Source: Arthrobacter sp. SO5
Lineage (GTDB): Bacteria > Actinomycetota > Actinomycetes > Actinomycetales > Micrococcaceae
Length of the DNA: 50,528 nucleotides
Assembly (NCBI RefSeq): GCF_020532805.1
Contig: NZ_MQTQ01000027.1
Location: 1 to 50,528 of the forward strand
Direction: 5' to 3'
A program made the position numbers and the translations under genes. The notes below the pieces were generated by a model. That model saw only the letters and a list, made by a program, of their open reading frames with translations, was not told the DNA's origin and did no database searches. Shown in pieces: positions 30,481-39,103 of the stretch. Each line of letters begins with the position of its first letter. Position 1 is the stretch's first letter.

Positions 30481-31328
30481 CCGGCCATCCTCCTGATGAA
30501 CTGGCGTTTTGTCAGGCCCCAGCCGAGCACCGTGAGGGCCAGCAGGAAGACGACGTGCGCGATGGTCAGCAACGGGGCCTCCGGGTAGCCGTAGCTGAAG
30601 ACCCGGCCCAGCTCGGTGCCGTGCCAGATCGGTGAGATCCAGCCGATCCAGCGCACGGCGAGGGGCAAGGTGTCCAGCGGGAAGAAGGTGCCGGAAAACA
30701 GGAAGAGCGGCATCACGATAAACCGCATGACCATGGCGAACTGGCCTTTGTCCTGCTTGATCGAGGCCGCGTAGGCCATCAGCGGCAAGCCAAAAGCCAA
30801 ACCCGCGAGGGTGGCTACCAGGATCGAGACCCAGCCCCAGCCGCTCGGGGACGCCCCGAACAGCGCGACGACGGCGAAGTAGATCGCGGACTGCAGCAGA
30901 AAACGCACAGTGACGGCGATGATCTGTCCGAGGGCGATCTGCTCCGGCGTCAACGGCGAGGCGTGCGGCCCGTAGAAGACGCGGCGCCACTTGAAACCGT
31001 CCATAATCGGGAAGGTCAATTCGCTGGCGGCCGTCATGACCGCGGCCGAGACCAGCAGGGCCGGGGCGATGAAGACCAGGTAGCTGACGCCGCCGAAGAT
31101 TGGGGTGCTGCTGGTGTCGACGAGGCTTGCGAGCCCCACGCCCATGGCGAACAGGTACGCGACCGGCTGCCCGACACCGTACATGATGATGGTCCAGCCG
31201 TAGCTCTTCATCACCCGGAGGACGTGTTCGGCGAAGTAGAGCGACCCCCACCGCCGGGCGCGGGCTGCCGAGACCTCCGGCGAATGGGCGCGTAGCGCGG
31301 TAGTGGCCGTCGTCTCCGCCCTACTCAA
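30477..31328 (-). CDS. ABC-2 type exporter permease (first)
   Basis: This six-helix permease (283 residues) is a diverged relative of the next gene: YGVGQPVAYLFAMGVGLASL, FIAPALLVSAAVMTAASELTF (segments quoted separately) and FRYMVMPLFLFSGTFF-like VMPLFLFSGTFFPLD. Start is TTG 31328, overlapping the ATPase stop by eight bases. Together with the ATPase it makes a three-gene exporter of the daunorubicin/Nod-factor type. Confidence 0.9.
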   Translation of the reverse strand: MSRAETTATTALRAHSPEVSAARARRWGSLYFAEHVLRVMKSYGWTIIMYGVGQPVAYLFAMGVGLASLVDTSSTPIFGGVSYLVFIAPALLVSAAVMTAASELTFPIMDGFKWRRVFYGPHASPLTPEQIALGQIIAVTVRFLLQSAIYFAVVALFGASPSGWGWVSILVATLAGLAFGLPLMAYAASIKQDKGQFAMVMRFIVMPLFLFSGTFFPLDTLPLAVRWIGWISPIWHGTELGRVFSYGYPEAPLLTIAHVVFLLALTVLGWGLTKRQFIRRMAG

Positions 31329-32268
31329 CGAGGCTCCTGCCGGTCAGGCGCAGGAAGACGTCCTCGAGCGAGGACCGGCGCACCAGCGACGTCACCGGCC
31401 GCAGCCCGCGGGCGGAGACCTCTTCGAGGGCGGCCTCGCCGTCGTGGGCGTAAATCAGGACGCGGTCCGGCAGGGTTTCGAGCCGTTCGCCGATGCCTTT
31501 GAGTTCAGCGCCGATGGTGGCGTTGCGTTCCGAGCCGAAGCGCAGCTCCAGGACTTCGCGGGTGGAGTATTCGCGGATCAGGCTGGCCGGGGAACCCTCG
31601 GCCATGATCCTGCCCTTGTCCACCACGATCAGGCGGTCGCAGAGCTGCTCCGCCTCGTCCATGTAGTGCGTCGTGAGGATCAGGGTTACGCCCTGCTCCT
31701 TGAGCCGGAACAGCCGGTCCCAGAGGATGTGCCTCGCCTGCGGGTCCAGCCCGGTGGTGGGTTCGTCCAGGAGCAGGATCCGGGGTTCGTTGATGAGGGA
31801 GCGCGCGATCGTGAGCCGCCGCTTCATGCCGCCGGACAGGGCGTCCACCTTGGATTTGGCCTTGTCCGTGAGCTGGGCGAACTCCAGCAGTTCGTCGGCC
31901 TTGGGCTTGAGGTAGCTCATCGGCAGGCCGAAGTAGCGGCCGTAGACCAGCAGGTTGTCCCGGACCTTGAGTTCCTCGTCCAGGTTGTCCTGCTGTGGGA
32001 CGACGCCAAGGTGCGCCCGCACCTCCGGCCCGTTCTGGTCCGGGTCCAGGCCCATGATGCTCAGGCTCCCGGAGGTCCGCTGGGACACCCCGCCGATCAT
32101 CTTCATGGTGGTGGACTTGCCCGCCCCGTTGGGACCGAGCAGGCCGAACGCCTCCCCGGCGGGGACGGAGAAGGAGATGCCGTCGACGGCGACCACGTCG
32201 CCGTAGCGCTTCGTCAGGTTCTCGGCCGTGATCACATACTGCGGCGGGCCGGTTTCGGCGGGGCTCAC
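31321..32268 (-). CDS. ABC exporter ATPase (DrrA/NodI type)
   Basis: This ATPase (315 residues) has Walker A GPNGAGKST, signature LSGGMKRR, Walker B ILLLDEPTTGLD and the H-loop TTHYMDEAE. The C-terminal extension of about 90 residues is that of drug-export ATPases. I chose GTG 32268 because AAGGAAG stands five bases upstream; the frame opens at GTG 32322 with no ribosome-binding site. Substrate of the exporter is unknown. Confidence 0.92.
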   Translation of the reverse strand: MSPAETGPPQYVITAENLTKRYGDVVAVDGISFSVPAGEAFGLLGPNGAGKSTTMKMIGGVSQRTSGSLSIMGLDPDQNGPEVRAHLGVVPQQDNLDEELKVRDNLLVYGRYFGLPMSYLKPKADELLEFAQLTDKAKSKVDALSGGMKRRLTIARSLINEPRILLLDEPTTGLDPQARHILWDRLFRLKEQGVTLILTTHYMDEAEQLCDRLIVVDKGRIMAEGSPASLIREYSTREVLELRFGSERNATIGAELKGIGERLETLPDRVLIYAHDGEAALEEVSARGLRPVTSLVRRSSLEDVFLRLTGRSLVE

Positions 32269-32402
32269 GTGAGCTTCCTTGGGGGAGGATTCTTTAGAGT
32301 CGAGTTCAGGCACCCAAATCACGGTAGTGGATACTGCCGAACTATGAAAGAGTCTTTTCGTAAAAATCCGGACGTTTGCCGTTCCGCCACCCGATTAGCT
32401 CG

Positions 32403-33332
32403 TTAGCTCCCGTGTTCACTTTCCAGCTGGCGTTCCGCGGTTTCCACCACATTGGCCAGCAGCATCGCGCGGGTCATCGGCCCCACTCCCCCGGGGTTCG
32501 GCGAGAGCCAGGCGGCGACGCCGGCCGCGTCGGGGTCCACGTCTCCGGTGACCACGGCCTTGCCGGAACCGTCATCGACCCGGCTGACGCCGACGTCGAG
32601 CACGATGGCGCCCGGCTTGAGGTCCGCCGCCTTAATCATGTGCGGTTGCCCGGCCGCGGCGATGACGACGTCGGCCTGCCGGAGTTCCGCGGGCAGGTCC
32701 ACGGTGCCGGTGTGGGCCAGGATGACGGTGGCGTTGACGTCCTTGCGGGTCAGCAGCAGCCCCACCGGGCGGCCAATGGTGACACCGCGGCCCACCACAA
32801 GCACGCGCTTGCCGTTGAGGTTGACGCCGTGCCGGGTCAGCAGTTCCACGCAGCCCTTCGGCGTGCAGGGCAGCGGGGACTTCATGGGTCCGTTGACGTT
32901 GGCGACGAGCCGGCCCAGGTTCATCGGGTGCAGGCCGTCGGCGTCCTTGTCTGGATCCATGGCCTCCAGGATGACGTCCTGGTCGATGTGCCGGGGCAAC
33001 GGGAGCTGGACGATGTAGCCGGTGCAGTCCGGGTTCTCGTTGAGCTCGCGGACCACGGCCAGGAGTTCCTCCTGGGTGGTTTCCTCCGGCAGGTCGCGGC
33101 GGATGGAGGTAATGCCCACCTCGGCGCAGTCCTTGTGCTTGCCGGCCACGTACCAGGTGCTGCCGGGGTCGGAGCCCACCAGGATGGTGCCCAGTCCCGG
33201 GACGATGCCCTTGGCCGCGAGCACCGCGACGCGGTCTGTGAGTTCGGCCTTGATGGCGGCAGCCGTGGCCTTGCCGTCGAGGATCCGGGCGGTGTGTGCC
33301 CGGGCGGCGGTTGCGGAGTCAGCAGCGGTCAT
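32403..33332 (-). CDS. folD: Methylenetetrahydrofolate dehydrogenase / cyclohydrolase
   Basis: This bifunctional enzyme (309 residues) interconverts 5,10-methylene-THF and 10-formyl-[18 protein letters not shown] holds the catalytic Lys; [26 protein letters not shown] (NADP site) and [15 protein letters not shown] complete the family signatures. Start is ATG 33332, four bases after the glyA stop, so both genes lie in one transcript behind the ZTP riboswitch. Confidence 0.97.
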   Translation of the reverse strand: MTAADSATAARAHTARILDGKATAAAIKAELTDRVAVLAAKGIVPGLGTILVGSDPGSTWYVAGKHKDCAEVGITSIRRDLPEETTQEELLAVVRELNENPDCTGYIVQLPLPRHIDQDVILEAMDPDKDADGLHPMNLGRLVANVNGPMKSPLPCTPKGCVELLTRHGVNLNGKRVLVVGRGVTIGRPVGLLLTRKDVNATVILAHTGTVDLPAELRQADVVIAAAGQPHMIKAADLKPGAIVLDVGVSRVDDGSGKAVVTGDVDPDAAGVAAWLSPNPGGVGPMTRAMLLANVVETAERQLESEHGS

Positions 33333-33336
33333 GGCG

Positions 33337-34638
33337 TTACCACTGCTCGTGCTGCGGGTACAGCGGGAAGTCGGCGGCGAGCTTGTCCACGCGGGACTGG
33401 AGCGCCTCGATGTCCGTCGCGGAACCGGCCTTCAGCGCGGTGGCGATGATGTCGGCAACCTCGGTGAACTCCTCGGCGCCGAAGCCGCGGGTGGCCAGGG
33501 CCGGGGTGCCGATCCGCAGGCCGGAGGTGACCATCGGCGGGCGGGGGTCGAACGGGACGGCGTTGCGGTTCACGGTGATGCCCGCCGAGTGCAGGAGGTC
33601 TTCCGCCTGCTGGCCGTCGAGCTGGGAGTTCCGCAGGTCCACCAGGACCAGGTGCACGTCCGTGCCACCGGTGAGCACGGAGACCCCGGCGTCGGACACA
33701 TCGGCCTGGTTGAGCCGGTCGGCGATGATCTTGGCACCTTCGAGGACGCGCTCCTGGCGTTCCTTGAATTCCTCGGTGCCGGCGATCTTGAACGCGACGG
33801 CCTTGGCGGCGATCACGTGCATGAGGGGTCCGCCCTGCTGGCCCGGGAAGACGTTGGAGTTGATCTTCTTGGCCCACTCCTGCTTGGCCAGGATCACGCC
33901 GGAGCGCGGGCCGGCGAGGGTCTTGTGGACGGTGGAGGTGACGACGTCGGAGTACGGGACCGGGCTCGGGTGCAGTCCGGCGGCCACGAGGCCGGCGAAG
34001 TGCGCCATGTCGGTCCAGAGCAGCGCGCCGACCTCATCGGCGATCGAGCGGAAAGCCTCGAAGTCCAGGTGGCGCGGGTACGCGGACCAGCCGGCGATGA
34101 TGACCTGCGGCTTCTCGGCGATGGCCTGCGCGCGGAGCTTGTCCATGTCTATCCGGAAGTTGCCTTCCTCCACCTGGTACGCGGCAACCTGGTAAAGCTT
34201 GCCGGAGAAGTTCAGCTTCATGCCGTGGGTCAGGTGGCCGCCGTGGGCCAGCGACAGGCCCAGGATCTTGTCCCCCGGTTTGATCATGGCGGACAGCGCC
34301 GCGGCGTTGGCCTGGGCGCCGGAATGCGGCTGGACGTTGGCGTATTCGGCGCCGAAGAGCTCCTTGACGCGGTCGATCGCGAGCTGCTCTGCGATGTCGA
34401 CGTACTCGCAGCCGCCGTAGTAGCGGCGGCCCGGGTAGCCCTCGGCGTACTTGTTGGTCAGGACCGAGCCCTGGGCCTCCATGACGGCGCGCGGGGCGAA
34501 GTTCTCCGAGGCGATCATTTCCAGGGTGCCGCGCTGGCGGCCCAGCTCCTGGGCCAGTACTGCGGCGATTTCGGGATCGAGTTCGGCCAGCGGCTGGTTG
34601 CTCACGGCGGCTGAGGTAAGGCTAACGGAAGTAGTCAC
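33337..34638 (-). CDS. glyA: Serine hydroxymethyltransferase
   Basis: This PLP enzyme (433 residues) converts serine and THF to glycine and 5,10-methylene-THF. The PLP Lys is in [13 protein letters not shown], and [36 protein letters not shown] and [10 protein letters not shown] are standard motifs. Start is GTG 34638 with AGGAG six bases upstream. The 302-bp upstream gap holds a ZTP riboswitch and the divergent purU promoter. Confidence 0.98.
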   Translation of the reverse strand: MTTSVSLTSAAVSNQPLAELDPEIAAVLAQELGRQRGTLEMIASENFAPRAVMEAQGSVLTNKYAEGYPGRRYYGGCEYVDIAEQLAIDRVKELFGAEYANVQPHSGAQANAAALSAMIKPGDKILGLSLAHGGHLTHGMKLNFSGKLYQVAAYQVEEGNFRIDMDKLRAQAIAEKPQVIIAGWSAYPRHLDFEAFRSIADEVGALLWTDMAHFAGLVAAGLHPSPVPYSDVVTSTVHKTLAGPRSGVILAKQEWAKKINSNVFPGQQGGPLMHVIAAKAVAFKIAGTEEFKERQERVLEGAKIIADRLNQADVSDAGVSVLTGGTDVHLVLVDLRNSQLDGQQAEDLLHSAGITVNRNAVPFDPRPPMVTSGLRIGTPALATRGFGAEEFTEVADIIATALKAGSATDIEALQSRVDKLAADFPLYPQHEQW

Positions 34639-34777
34639 GAAGAACTCCTGGCTTGGCTACGGGCAGTGCTTTTGAGGTCAGGTTACCGGCTGGCCCGCGG
34701 CGGCGCCCCTAGATTACGGCTCCCGGAAGACGGGACACGCGCCAGGGACCGGCAGCCCTTGCGGGCGCCGACGGCGG

Positions 34778-34800
34778 GTTGGCAGCGTGGCGCTGCCAAC
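34778..34800 (-). other. Hairpin between the ZTP aptamer and glyA
   Basis: GTTGGCAGCG and CGCTGCCAAC form a perfect 10-bp stem with a three-base loop. It stands about 15 bases downstream of the aptamer on the glyA transcript and may be part of the expression platform. No U-run follows, so a simple terminator is not supported. Confidence 0.55.
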
Positions 34801-34814
34801 CGGAAAACATGACC

Positions 34815-34895
34815 CTCGGCCCAGGCGTACGATCCGTGGTCTTCGTAAGTGCCGCTCCCTGGTGGTTAACCACCCAACGCCAGTTGCGACGGGTT
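34815..34895 (-). ncRNA. ZTP (pfl) riboswitch upstream of glyA–folD
   Basis: Read on the minus strand, the first half has GUCGC-AACUGGCG, a hairpin GGUGG-UUAA-CCACC (34861–34874) and AGGGAGCGGC, with P1 closed by GUCGC (34886–34890) and GCGGC (34851–34855). The second half has CGCCUGGGCC (34818–34827); its CGCC can pair with GGCG of the first half as the known pseudoknot. These are the conserved elements of the ZTP/ZMP-sensing riboswitch, which turns on folate genes when 10-formyl-THF is short. glyA and folD are classic targets. A -10 box TATTCT (34902–34897, minus) puts the transcript start at about 34890. Confidence 0.88.
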
Positions 34896-34896
34896 A

Positions 34897-34902
34897 AGAA
34901 TA
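34897..34902 (-). promoter_or_regulatory. -10 box for the riboswitch–glyA–folD transcript
   Basis: TATTCT on the minus strand lies about seven bases before the first base of the aptamer. A -35 box is not clear; that region is shared with the divergent purU promoter. Confidence 0.55.
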
Positions 34903-34927
34903 CCCCAGGCCCGCCGCCGCGCGCGGG

Positions 34928-34933
34928 TAGGCT
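34928..34933 (+). promoter_or_regulatory. -10 box for a leaderless purU transcript
   Basis: TAGGCT is followed by seven bases and GTG 34941. No Shine-Dalgarno sequence is present. The glyA -10 box lies only 25 bases away on the other strand. Confidence 0.65.
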
Positions 34934-34940
34934 GGTCACC

Positions 34941-35801
34941 GTGACTGACGACCAGCTGACAGCTTCCTACATCCTGACCCTTTCCTGCCCCGACCGGCCC
35001 GGGATCGTGCACGCCGTCGCCGGCGCGCTCCTTGTGGCGGGCTGCAATATTACGGACTCCCAGCAGTACGGAAGCCAGGGTACCGGCACCTTCTTTATGC
35101 GGGTCGAGGCGACGACGGCGGCCTCCCTCGCCGAGCTGGAGGCCGCCCTGGAGCCCGTGGCACAGGCCTTCGCGATGCGGTGGAGCCTCAACCCGGCAGG
35201 ACGCAAGGTCCGGACCCTGCTGATGGCGAGCACTTCCGCGCACTGCCTCAACGACCTGCTGTTCCTGCAGCGCTCCGGCACGCTCCCCATCGAGATCCCG
35301 GCCATCGTCTCCAACCACCGTGACCTCCAGGGCCTGGCCGAGTTCTACGGCATCCCCTTCCACCACATCCCCGTCACGCCGGAGACCAAGGTCCAGGCCG
35401 AGGACGCGCTGCGCGCCCTGATGAAAGAGCACGACGTCGAGCTCACCGTCCTGGCCCGGTACATGCAGATCATCTCCGACGAGCTGTGCACCGAGCTGAC
35501 CGGCGAGGCCATCAATATCCACCACTCGTTCCTGCCCTCCTTCAAGGGCGCCAAGCCCTACCACCAGGCCCATGCCCGCGGCGTGAAGCTCATCGGCGCA
35601 ACGGCGCACTACGTCACGGCTGCCCTGGACGAGGGGCCGATCATCGAGCAGGAAGTCATCCGGGTGGACCACCGGCGCACGGCCGAGCAGTTCGTGCAGA
35701 TGGGCCGGGACGTGGAGGGCCGCACGCTCGCCCAGGCCGTGCAATGGCATGCAGAGCACCGCGTCCTGCTCGACGGCAACCGGACGGTTGTCTTTAACTG
35801 A
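34941..35801 (+). CDS. purU: Formyltetrahydrofolate deformylase
   Basis: This enzyme (286 residues) hydrolyses 10-formyl-THF to formate and THF. The N-terminal ACT domain (LSCPDRPGIVHAVAGALL) is followed by a formyltransferase-like domain with the catalytic Asn-His-Asp in INIHHSFLPSFKGAKPYHQA and LDEGPIIEQEV. I chose GTG 34941; the frame runs open upstream but only through the riboswitch region. It is divergent from glyA–folD and lacks their riboswitch. Confidence 0.96.
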   Translation: MTDDQLTASYILTLSCPDRPGIVHAVAGALLVAGCNITDSQQYGSQGTGTFFMRVEATTAASLAELEAALEPVAQAFAMRWSLNPAGRKVRTLLMASTSAHCLNDLLFLQRSGTLPIEIPAIVSNHRDLQGLAEFYGIPFHHIPVTPETKVQAEDALRALMKEHDVELTVLARYMQIISDELCTELTGEAINIHHSFLPSFKGAKPYHQAHARGVKLIGATAHYVTAALDEGPIIEQEVIRVDHRRTAEQFVQMGRDVEGRTLAQAVQWHAEHRVLLDGNRTVVFN

Positions 35802-35831
35802 CACCGGTCATTGACTAGGGGTGTGGCAGCT

Positions 35832-36236
35832 GTGAGGGAAGACCAACTGGCGGGGTTCGTGGCCCTGCTCAAGTCCGAGGGCCGGCGTTCGGTGCTGGGC
35901 CTCGCGTGTGGGGCGGGAGCGGACGGGCTGTTGTTCGTCCAGGCCGGCATCCATTTCACCGGCGTTGACCCGTCCGAGGAGAACATCCATGCCGCGCGTG
36001 CCCGGGGCCTGGAGGCCTCGGTCGCGGCGGCCGGGGTCCTGCCCTTCGCCGATTCGGCGTTCCCGTCCGTATGGGCGGTGGACGCCTTGGCGGCGCTGCC
36101 GCCCGGGGAGTGGGACGACGTCGTCCGCGAGCTGGGGCGGGTCGCGTCCCCGGGGGCGCCGATCGCCGTCGTGCTTCCCGAACCCGGCCACCCCGACCAC
36201 GGACAGGGTTTCACCGTCCTCCGCTCCCCCGCCTGA
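35832..36236 (+). CDS. Short class I SAM-dependent methyltransferase-like protein
   Basis: The 134-residue product has motif I VLGLACGAGADGLLFVQAG, GVDPSEENIHAAR (acidic residue for SAM ribose), a PFADSAFPSVWAVDALAALP block resembling motif IV and a closing strand PIAVVLPEPGH. It ends soon after motif V, shorter than typical family members of 180 or more residues, so it may be truncated or minimal. GTG 35832 has AGGGG ten bases upstream; TTG 35811 and GTG 35823 are alternatives. It follows purU by 30 bases. Confidence 0.7.
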   Translation: MREDQLAGFVALLKSEGRRSVLGLACGAGADGLLFVQAGIHFTGVDPSEENIHAARARGLEASVAAAGVLPFADSAFPSVWAVDALAALPPGEWDDVVRELGRVASPGAPIAVVLPEPGHPDHGQGFTVLRSPA

Positions 36237-36255
36237 AAAACATCCGTACCCGTGC

Positions 36256-36774
36256 TCAGGGGCGGCTCGCGCTGCGCATGTACCCGCCGAGGAACCCTCC
36301 GAGGATCAGCACGACTCCTCCCAGCCGGGCCAGGCGCACGCCCAAACGGTGGCGCTCCCTGCTCCGCGCAACCCACGAGGCCAGGAAGATCAGCGTGGCG
36401 GCAAGGTTGGCTGCGGCGTGGATGACGCCGACGCGCCGGGTGGAGTGGTCGGCGCGGGCCCATTCGGCCCAGCCGCTCAGTCCGGTGGGACCGGCGGCGA
36501 CGACGCCGAGGGCGACGAGCCTCGCGGCAGCCCGCCGGGAGCCCGGGTCCGGGAACAGGTCCAGGAAGATCGCCATGAACCAGGCCCCAAAGGGCACATC
36601 GGTGGCGATGACGTGAGGCGGAATGCCGGTCGCGTCGCCGTGGAAGAAACTGCGCAGCCGGCGGTTGGCCACGAGCCGGGCCGCGAGCGGTTCGGCCGCG
36701 TGGACGGCCGGGTCGAGGCGGTCGGACTCCTCCAGCCGCTGCATCAGTCGAAGGAACATCCCGTTTCCCGTCAT
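36256..36774 (-). CDS. DUF2231-like membrane protein
   Basis: This is a four-helix membrane protein (172 residues). FFHGDATGIPPHVIATDVPFGAW is the conserved entry to the first helix of DUF2231; further helices follow at LVALGVVAAGPTGLSGWAEW, VIHAAANLAATLIFLASW and LGGVVLILGGFLGGYM. An N-terminal soluble part of about 45 residues is Arg/Glu-rich. Start is ATG 36774. Function is unknown. It is convergent with the methyltransferase. Confidence 0.8.
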   Translation of the reverse strand: MTGNGMFLRLMQRLEESDRLDPAVHAAEPLAARLVANRRLRSFFHGDATGIPPHVIATDVPFGAWFMAIFLDLFPDPGSRRAAARLVALGVVAAGPTGLSGWAEWARADHSTRRVGVIHAAANLAATLIFLASWVARSRERHRLGVRLARLGGVVLILGGFLGGYMRSASRP

Positions 36775-36852
36775 AGCGGACCACCTCCCGGACAGCGCGT
36801 TTGATGGCCCCGATCCTACTCAGCGCCGGCCCGGAGGCAAGGGCCCGTGTCC

Positions 36853-36858
36853 TAGGCT
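36853..36858 (+). promoter_or_regulatory. -10 box for a leaderless carbonic anhydrase-like transcript
   Basis: TAGGCT is followed by GGAGGC and ATG 36865. GGAGG is only one base from the ATG, too close to act as a ribosome-binding site, so leaderless initiation fits better. Confidence 0.6.
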
Positions 36859-36864
36859 GGAGGC

Positions 36865-37383
36865 ATGACCCCCATCTACGCTTTCGCCGGGGACACCCCG
36901 GCCGTCCACGAAACCGCCTTCATAGCACCCAGCGCCTCGGTGATCGGCAGGGCCACCCTGGCGGAGAACTCCAGCGCTTTCTATGGAGTGTCCGTCCGGG
37001 CCGACACCGCCGCCATCAGCGTGGGCGCCGGCACCAACCTGCAGGACAACGTGGTGCTGCACGCGGACCCCGGCTTCCCCTGCACCGTCGGGGCCCGGGT
37101 CAGCGTCGGCCACAGTGCCGTCGTGCACGGCTGCACCGTCGAGGACGACTGCCTGATCGGCATGAGCGCCACCATCCTCAACGGCGCTGTGATCGGCGCC
37201 GGCTCCCTCATCGCCGCCGGCGCGGTGGTGCTCGAAGGGACCGTGGTGCCGCCCCGCTCGCTTGTGGCAGGAGTCCCCGGGAAGGTGCGGCGCGGACTGA
37301 GCGACGAGGAATTCGCCGGTGTCCAGCAGAACGCCGCGCACTACCAGGAGCTCGCCCGCGCCCACCGGGAACTGCACGGCTGA
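36865..37383 (+). CDS. Gamma-class carbonic anhydrase family protein
   Basis: This left-handed beta-helix protein (172 residues) has hexapeptide repeats throughout, and a probable metal-binding His triad at His66 (VVLHAD), His83 and His88 (VGHSAVVHGC). This is the PaaY/CaiE/YrdA group, in which members are either carbonic anhydrases or related thioesterase/acyltransferase-like proteins. A short C-terminal helix ends the protein. The start is ATG 36865. Confidence 0.9.
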   Translation: MTPIYAFAGDTPAVHETAFIAPSASVIGRATLAENSSAFYGVSVRADTAAISVGAGTNLQDNVVLHADPGFPCTVGARVSVGHSAVVHGCTVEDDCLIGMSATILNGAVIGAGSLIAAGAVVLEGTVVPPRSLVAGVPGKVRRGLSDEEFAGVQQNAAHYQELARAHRELHG

Positions 37384-37396
37384 CCGTCGAGGGACC

Positions 37397-39103
37397 CTAG
37401 TCCAGCTCGATCGGACCCAGTTCCGCGAGCAGCTCGCCGGGACCGGGGTTGCCCGCCGCGGACTGCCCGCCCAGGTGGTTGACGACGCCCCAGACCGCGT
37501 TCAGCCCGGTGGTGACGGCACCTTCAGCCCACCCTGCGGTGAAGGACACGTCGTCGCCCGCGAGGAAGATCCCGCGTTGCTCCGCCGGGAGTTTGTCCTG
37601 CTTGAAGTGGCTGAAGAGGCGCTGCTGGTAGCGGTAATGCCCGGGAAGGTTCGCCTTGAAGGCGCCCATGAAGTTCGGGTCCGCTTCCCAGGAGACGGTG
37701 ATCGGCTGGCCGACGATGTGGCCGGCGATGTCCACATCCGGATAGATCTGGGCCAGTGAATGCAGCATCAGCTCCACCCGCTCGTCCGCGTCCAGCGCCA
37801 GCCATTTCAGCGCGTCGTCGTTCCAGGTGTAGGAGAGCAGGATCACGGCGGGCTTGTCCGGGCCGTTGTCCAGCAGATACGTGGCACGGTTCAGCCGGTC
37901 CGTCAGGGTCATGGACAGGACCTCGCGTCCGGTGGCGGGATCGATGTCCTTCCAGAAGGGCCGGTCCACCATCACGAAGGTCTTGGACGACTGCATGTAG
38001 TGCGAGCGCTCAATCGCAGTCCACAGCTCGGCCGGGAACAGCGATTCCTTGGTGTGGATGCGGGTGGACAGGAGCCACGACTGGCAGGTCGTGACGACGG
38101 CGGGGAAGGCGGACTCGCGTCCCCAGCGTTCCCGCACGTGGAAGTCGCCGTCGCCCTCACGCGCAATCCGGTCCACGGCGCCGCGCGGGGCGCCGGCGTG
38201 CAGCGATGCCAGGGAGGTTCCGTCCGGCCAGTGGGCCATGCCCGACGGCGCGTGCTCCCACAGCGCCTCCGGGAGCCGCTGCGCCCCGCCGGCAATGAGG
38301 CGGTGCTGGTCGTCGGCGTCGGTGTATACGACCCGGAGGATTTCCAGGATGGAGTTCGGGAAGTCGGTATCCCAGCCGCCGGTGCCGAAGCCCACCTGGC
38401 CGAACGCCTCGCGGTGGGCGAACCCGGCATCCTTGAACGACGCGCTGCCGGCGATGAAGCCGTAGAAGGTCTGTTCGTCCAGTTCCGGGAGCAGCGCGTT
38501 CCACAGTTCCTTGATCCGGGCCGTGTCCCGGGCCCGGATGGCGTCCTGCATCTGGCCGAACTTGGCCCCGTCGTTAACGGCGGCCTTCCAGGCCTGCGCG
38601 ACCTCGAGGAAGAACGGCGGCAGGTCCGCCGCCGTCGTCGCGTAGTGCTTCTTGCCCGCGAGCTCGATCACCGTGCTGGAGGTGGCGGCGGACAGCGGAT
38701 TCGGGAACTCCTGGGTCTCCAGCCCGAGCAGCTCCACATAGTGGTAGAACGCCTTGCCGGAAACGGGGAAGCGCATCCCGCCGAGGTCCGCAACCACGCC
38801 GGGGGCGGAGGGGAAGCTGGCCGTCCGCAGGCGCCCGCCGATCTGGTCCGCCTCGTAGACCACCGGGCGCAGCCCCAGCTTCATCAACTCATAGGCCGTG
38901 ACCAGGCCGGAGAGCCCGGCGCCGACGACGGCAACCTCGGTACCGTACAAGGCCGGCGGGACTGAGCCCAGCCCGGCCGGATGGGCCAGGAAGTGATCGT
39001 AGCTGAACGGGAAATCCGGATTCAGCATGGTGATGGGCGGCACCCCCGGGCCGGAGTCCGGCGTTGAGGGTACGGGTGCCGGCAGTTCGGTGGCGGTGGT
39101 CAT
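37397..39103 (-). CDS. Flavin monoamine oxidase, tryptophan 2-monooxygenase (IaaM)-like
   Basis: This FAD enzyme (568 residues) has the dinucleotide-binding motif VAVVGAGLSGLVTAYELM (GAGLSG at 61–66), EADQIGGRLRT and ADLGGMRFPVSGKAFYHY. The C-terminal half matches L-tryptophan/phenylalanine 2-monooxygenases: FGTGGWDTDFPNSILEILR, ILLSYTWNDDALKWLAL, PNFMGAFKANLPGHYRYQQR and FLAGDDVSFTAGWAEGAV. Those enzymes oxidatively decarboxylate an aromatic amino acid to its amide. A plain L-amino-acid oxidase activity is the main alternative. Start ATG 39103 overlaps the permease stop (ATGA), so uptake and oxidation are coupled. Confidence 0.88.
   Translation of the reverse strand: MTTATELPAPVPSTPDSGPGVPPITMLNPDFPFSYDHFLAHPAGLGSVPPALYGTEVAVVGAGLSGLVTAYELMKLGLRPVVYEADQIGGRLRTASFPSAPGVVADLGGMRFPVSGKAFYHYVELLGLETQEFPNPLSAATSSTVIELAGKKHYATTAADLPPFFLEVAQAWKAAVNDGAKFGQMQDAIRARDTARIKELWNALLPELDEQTFYGFIAGSASFKDAGFAHREAFGQVGFGTGGWDTDFPNSILEILRVVYTDADDQHRLIAGGAQRLPEALWEHAPSGMAHWPDGTSLASLHAGAPRGAVDRIAREGDGDFHVRERWGRESAFPAVVTTCQSWLLSTRIHTKESLFPAELWTAIERSHYMQSSKTFVMVDRPFWKDIDPATGREVLSMTLTDRLNRATYLLDNGPDKPAVILLSYTWNDDALKWLALDADERVELMLHSLAQIYPDVDIAGHIVGQPITVSWEADPNFMGAFKANLPGHYRYQQRLFSHFKQDKLPAEQRGIFLAGDDVSFTAGWAEGAVTTGLNAVWGVVNHLGGQSAAGNPGPGELLAELGPIELD

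Noticed and set aside
34778..34800. Intrinsic terminator as the ZTP expression platform
   Set aside because: The stem is perfect but no U-run follows it on the glyA strand or on the purU strand. It is kept only as a hairpin.
34639..34814. Glycine or SAM riboswitch before glyA
   Set aside because: The conserved elements found upstream fit the ZTP class; no glycine or SAM aptamer core is visible.
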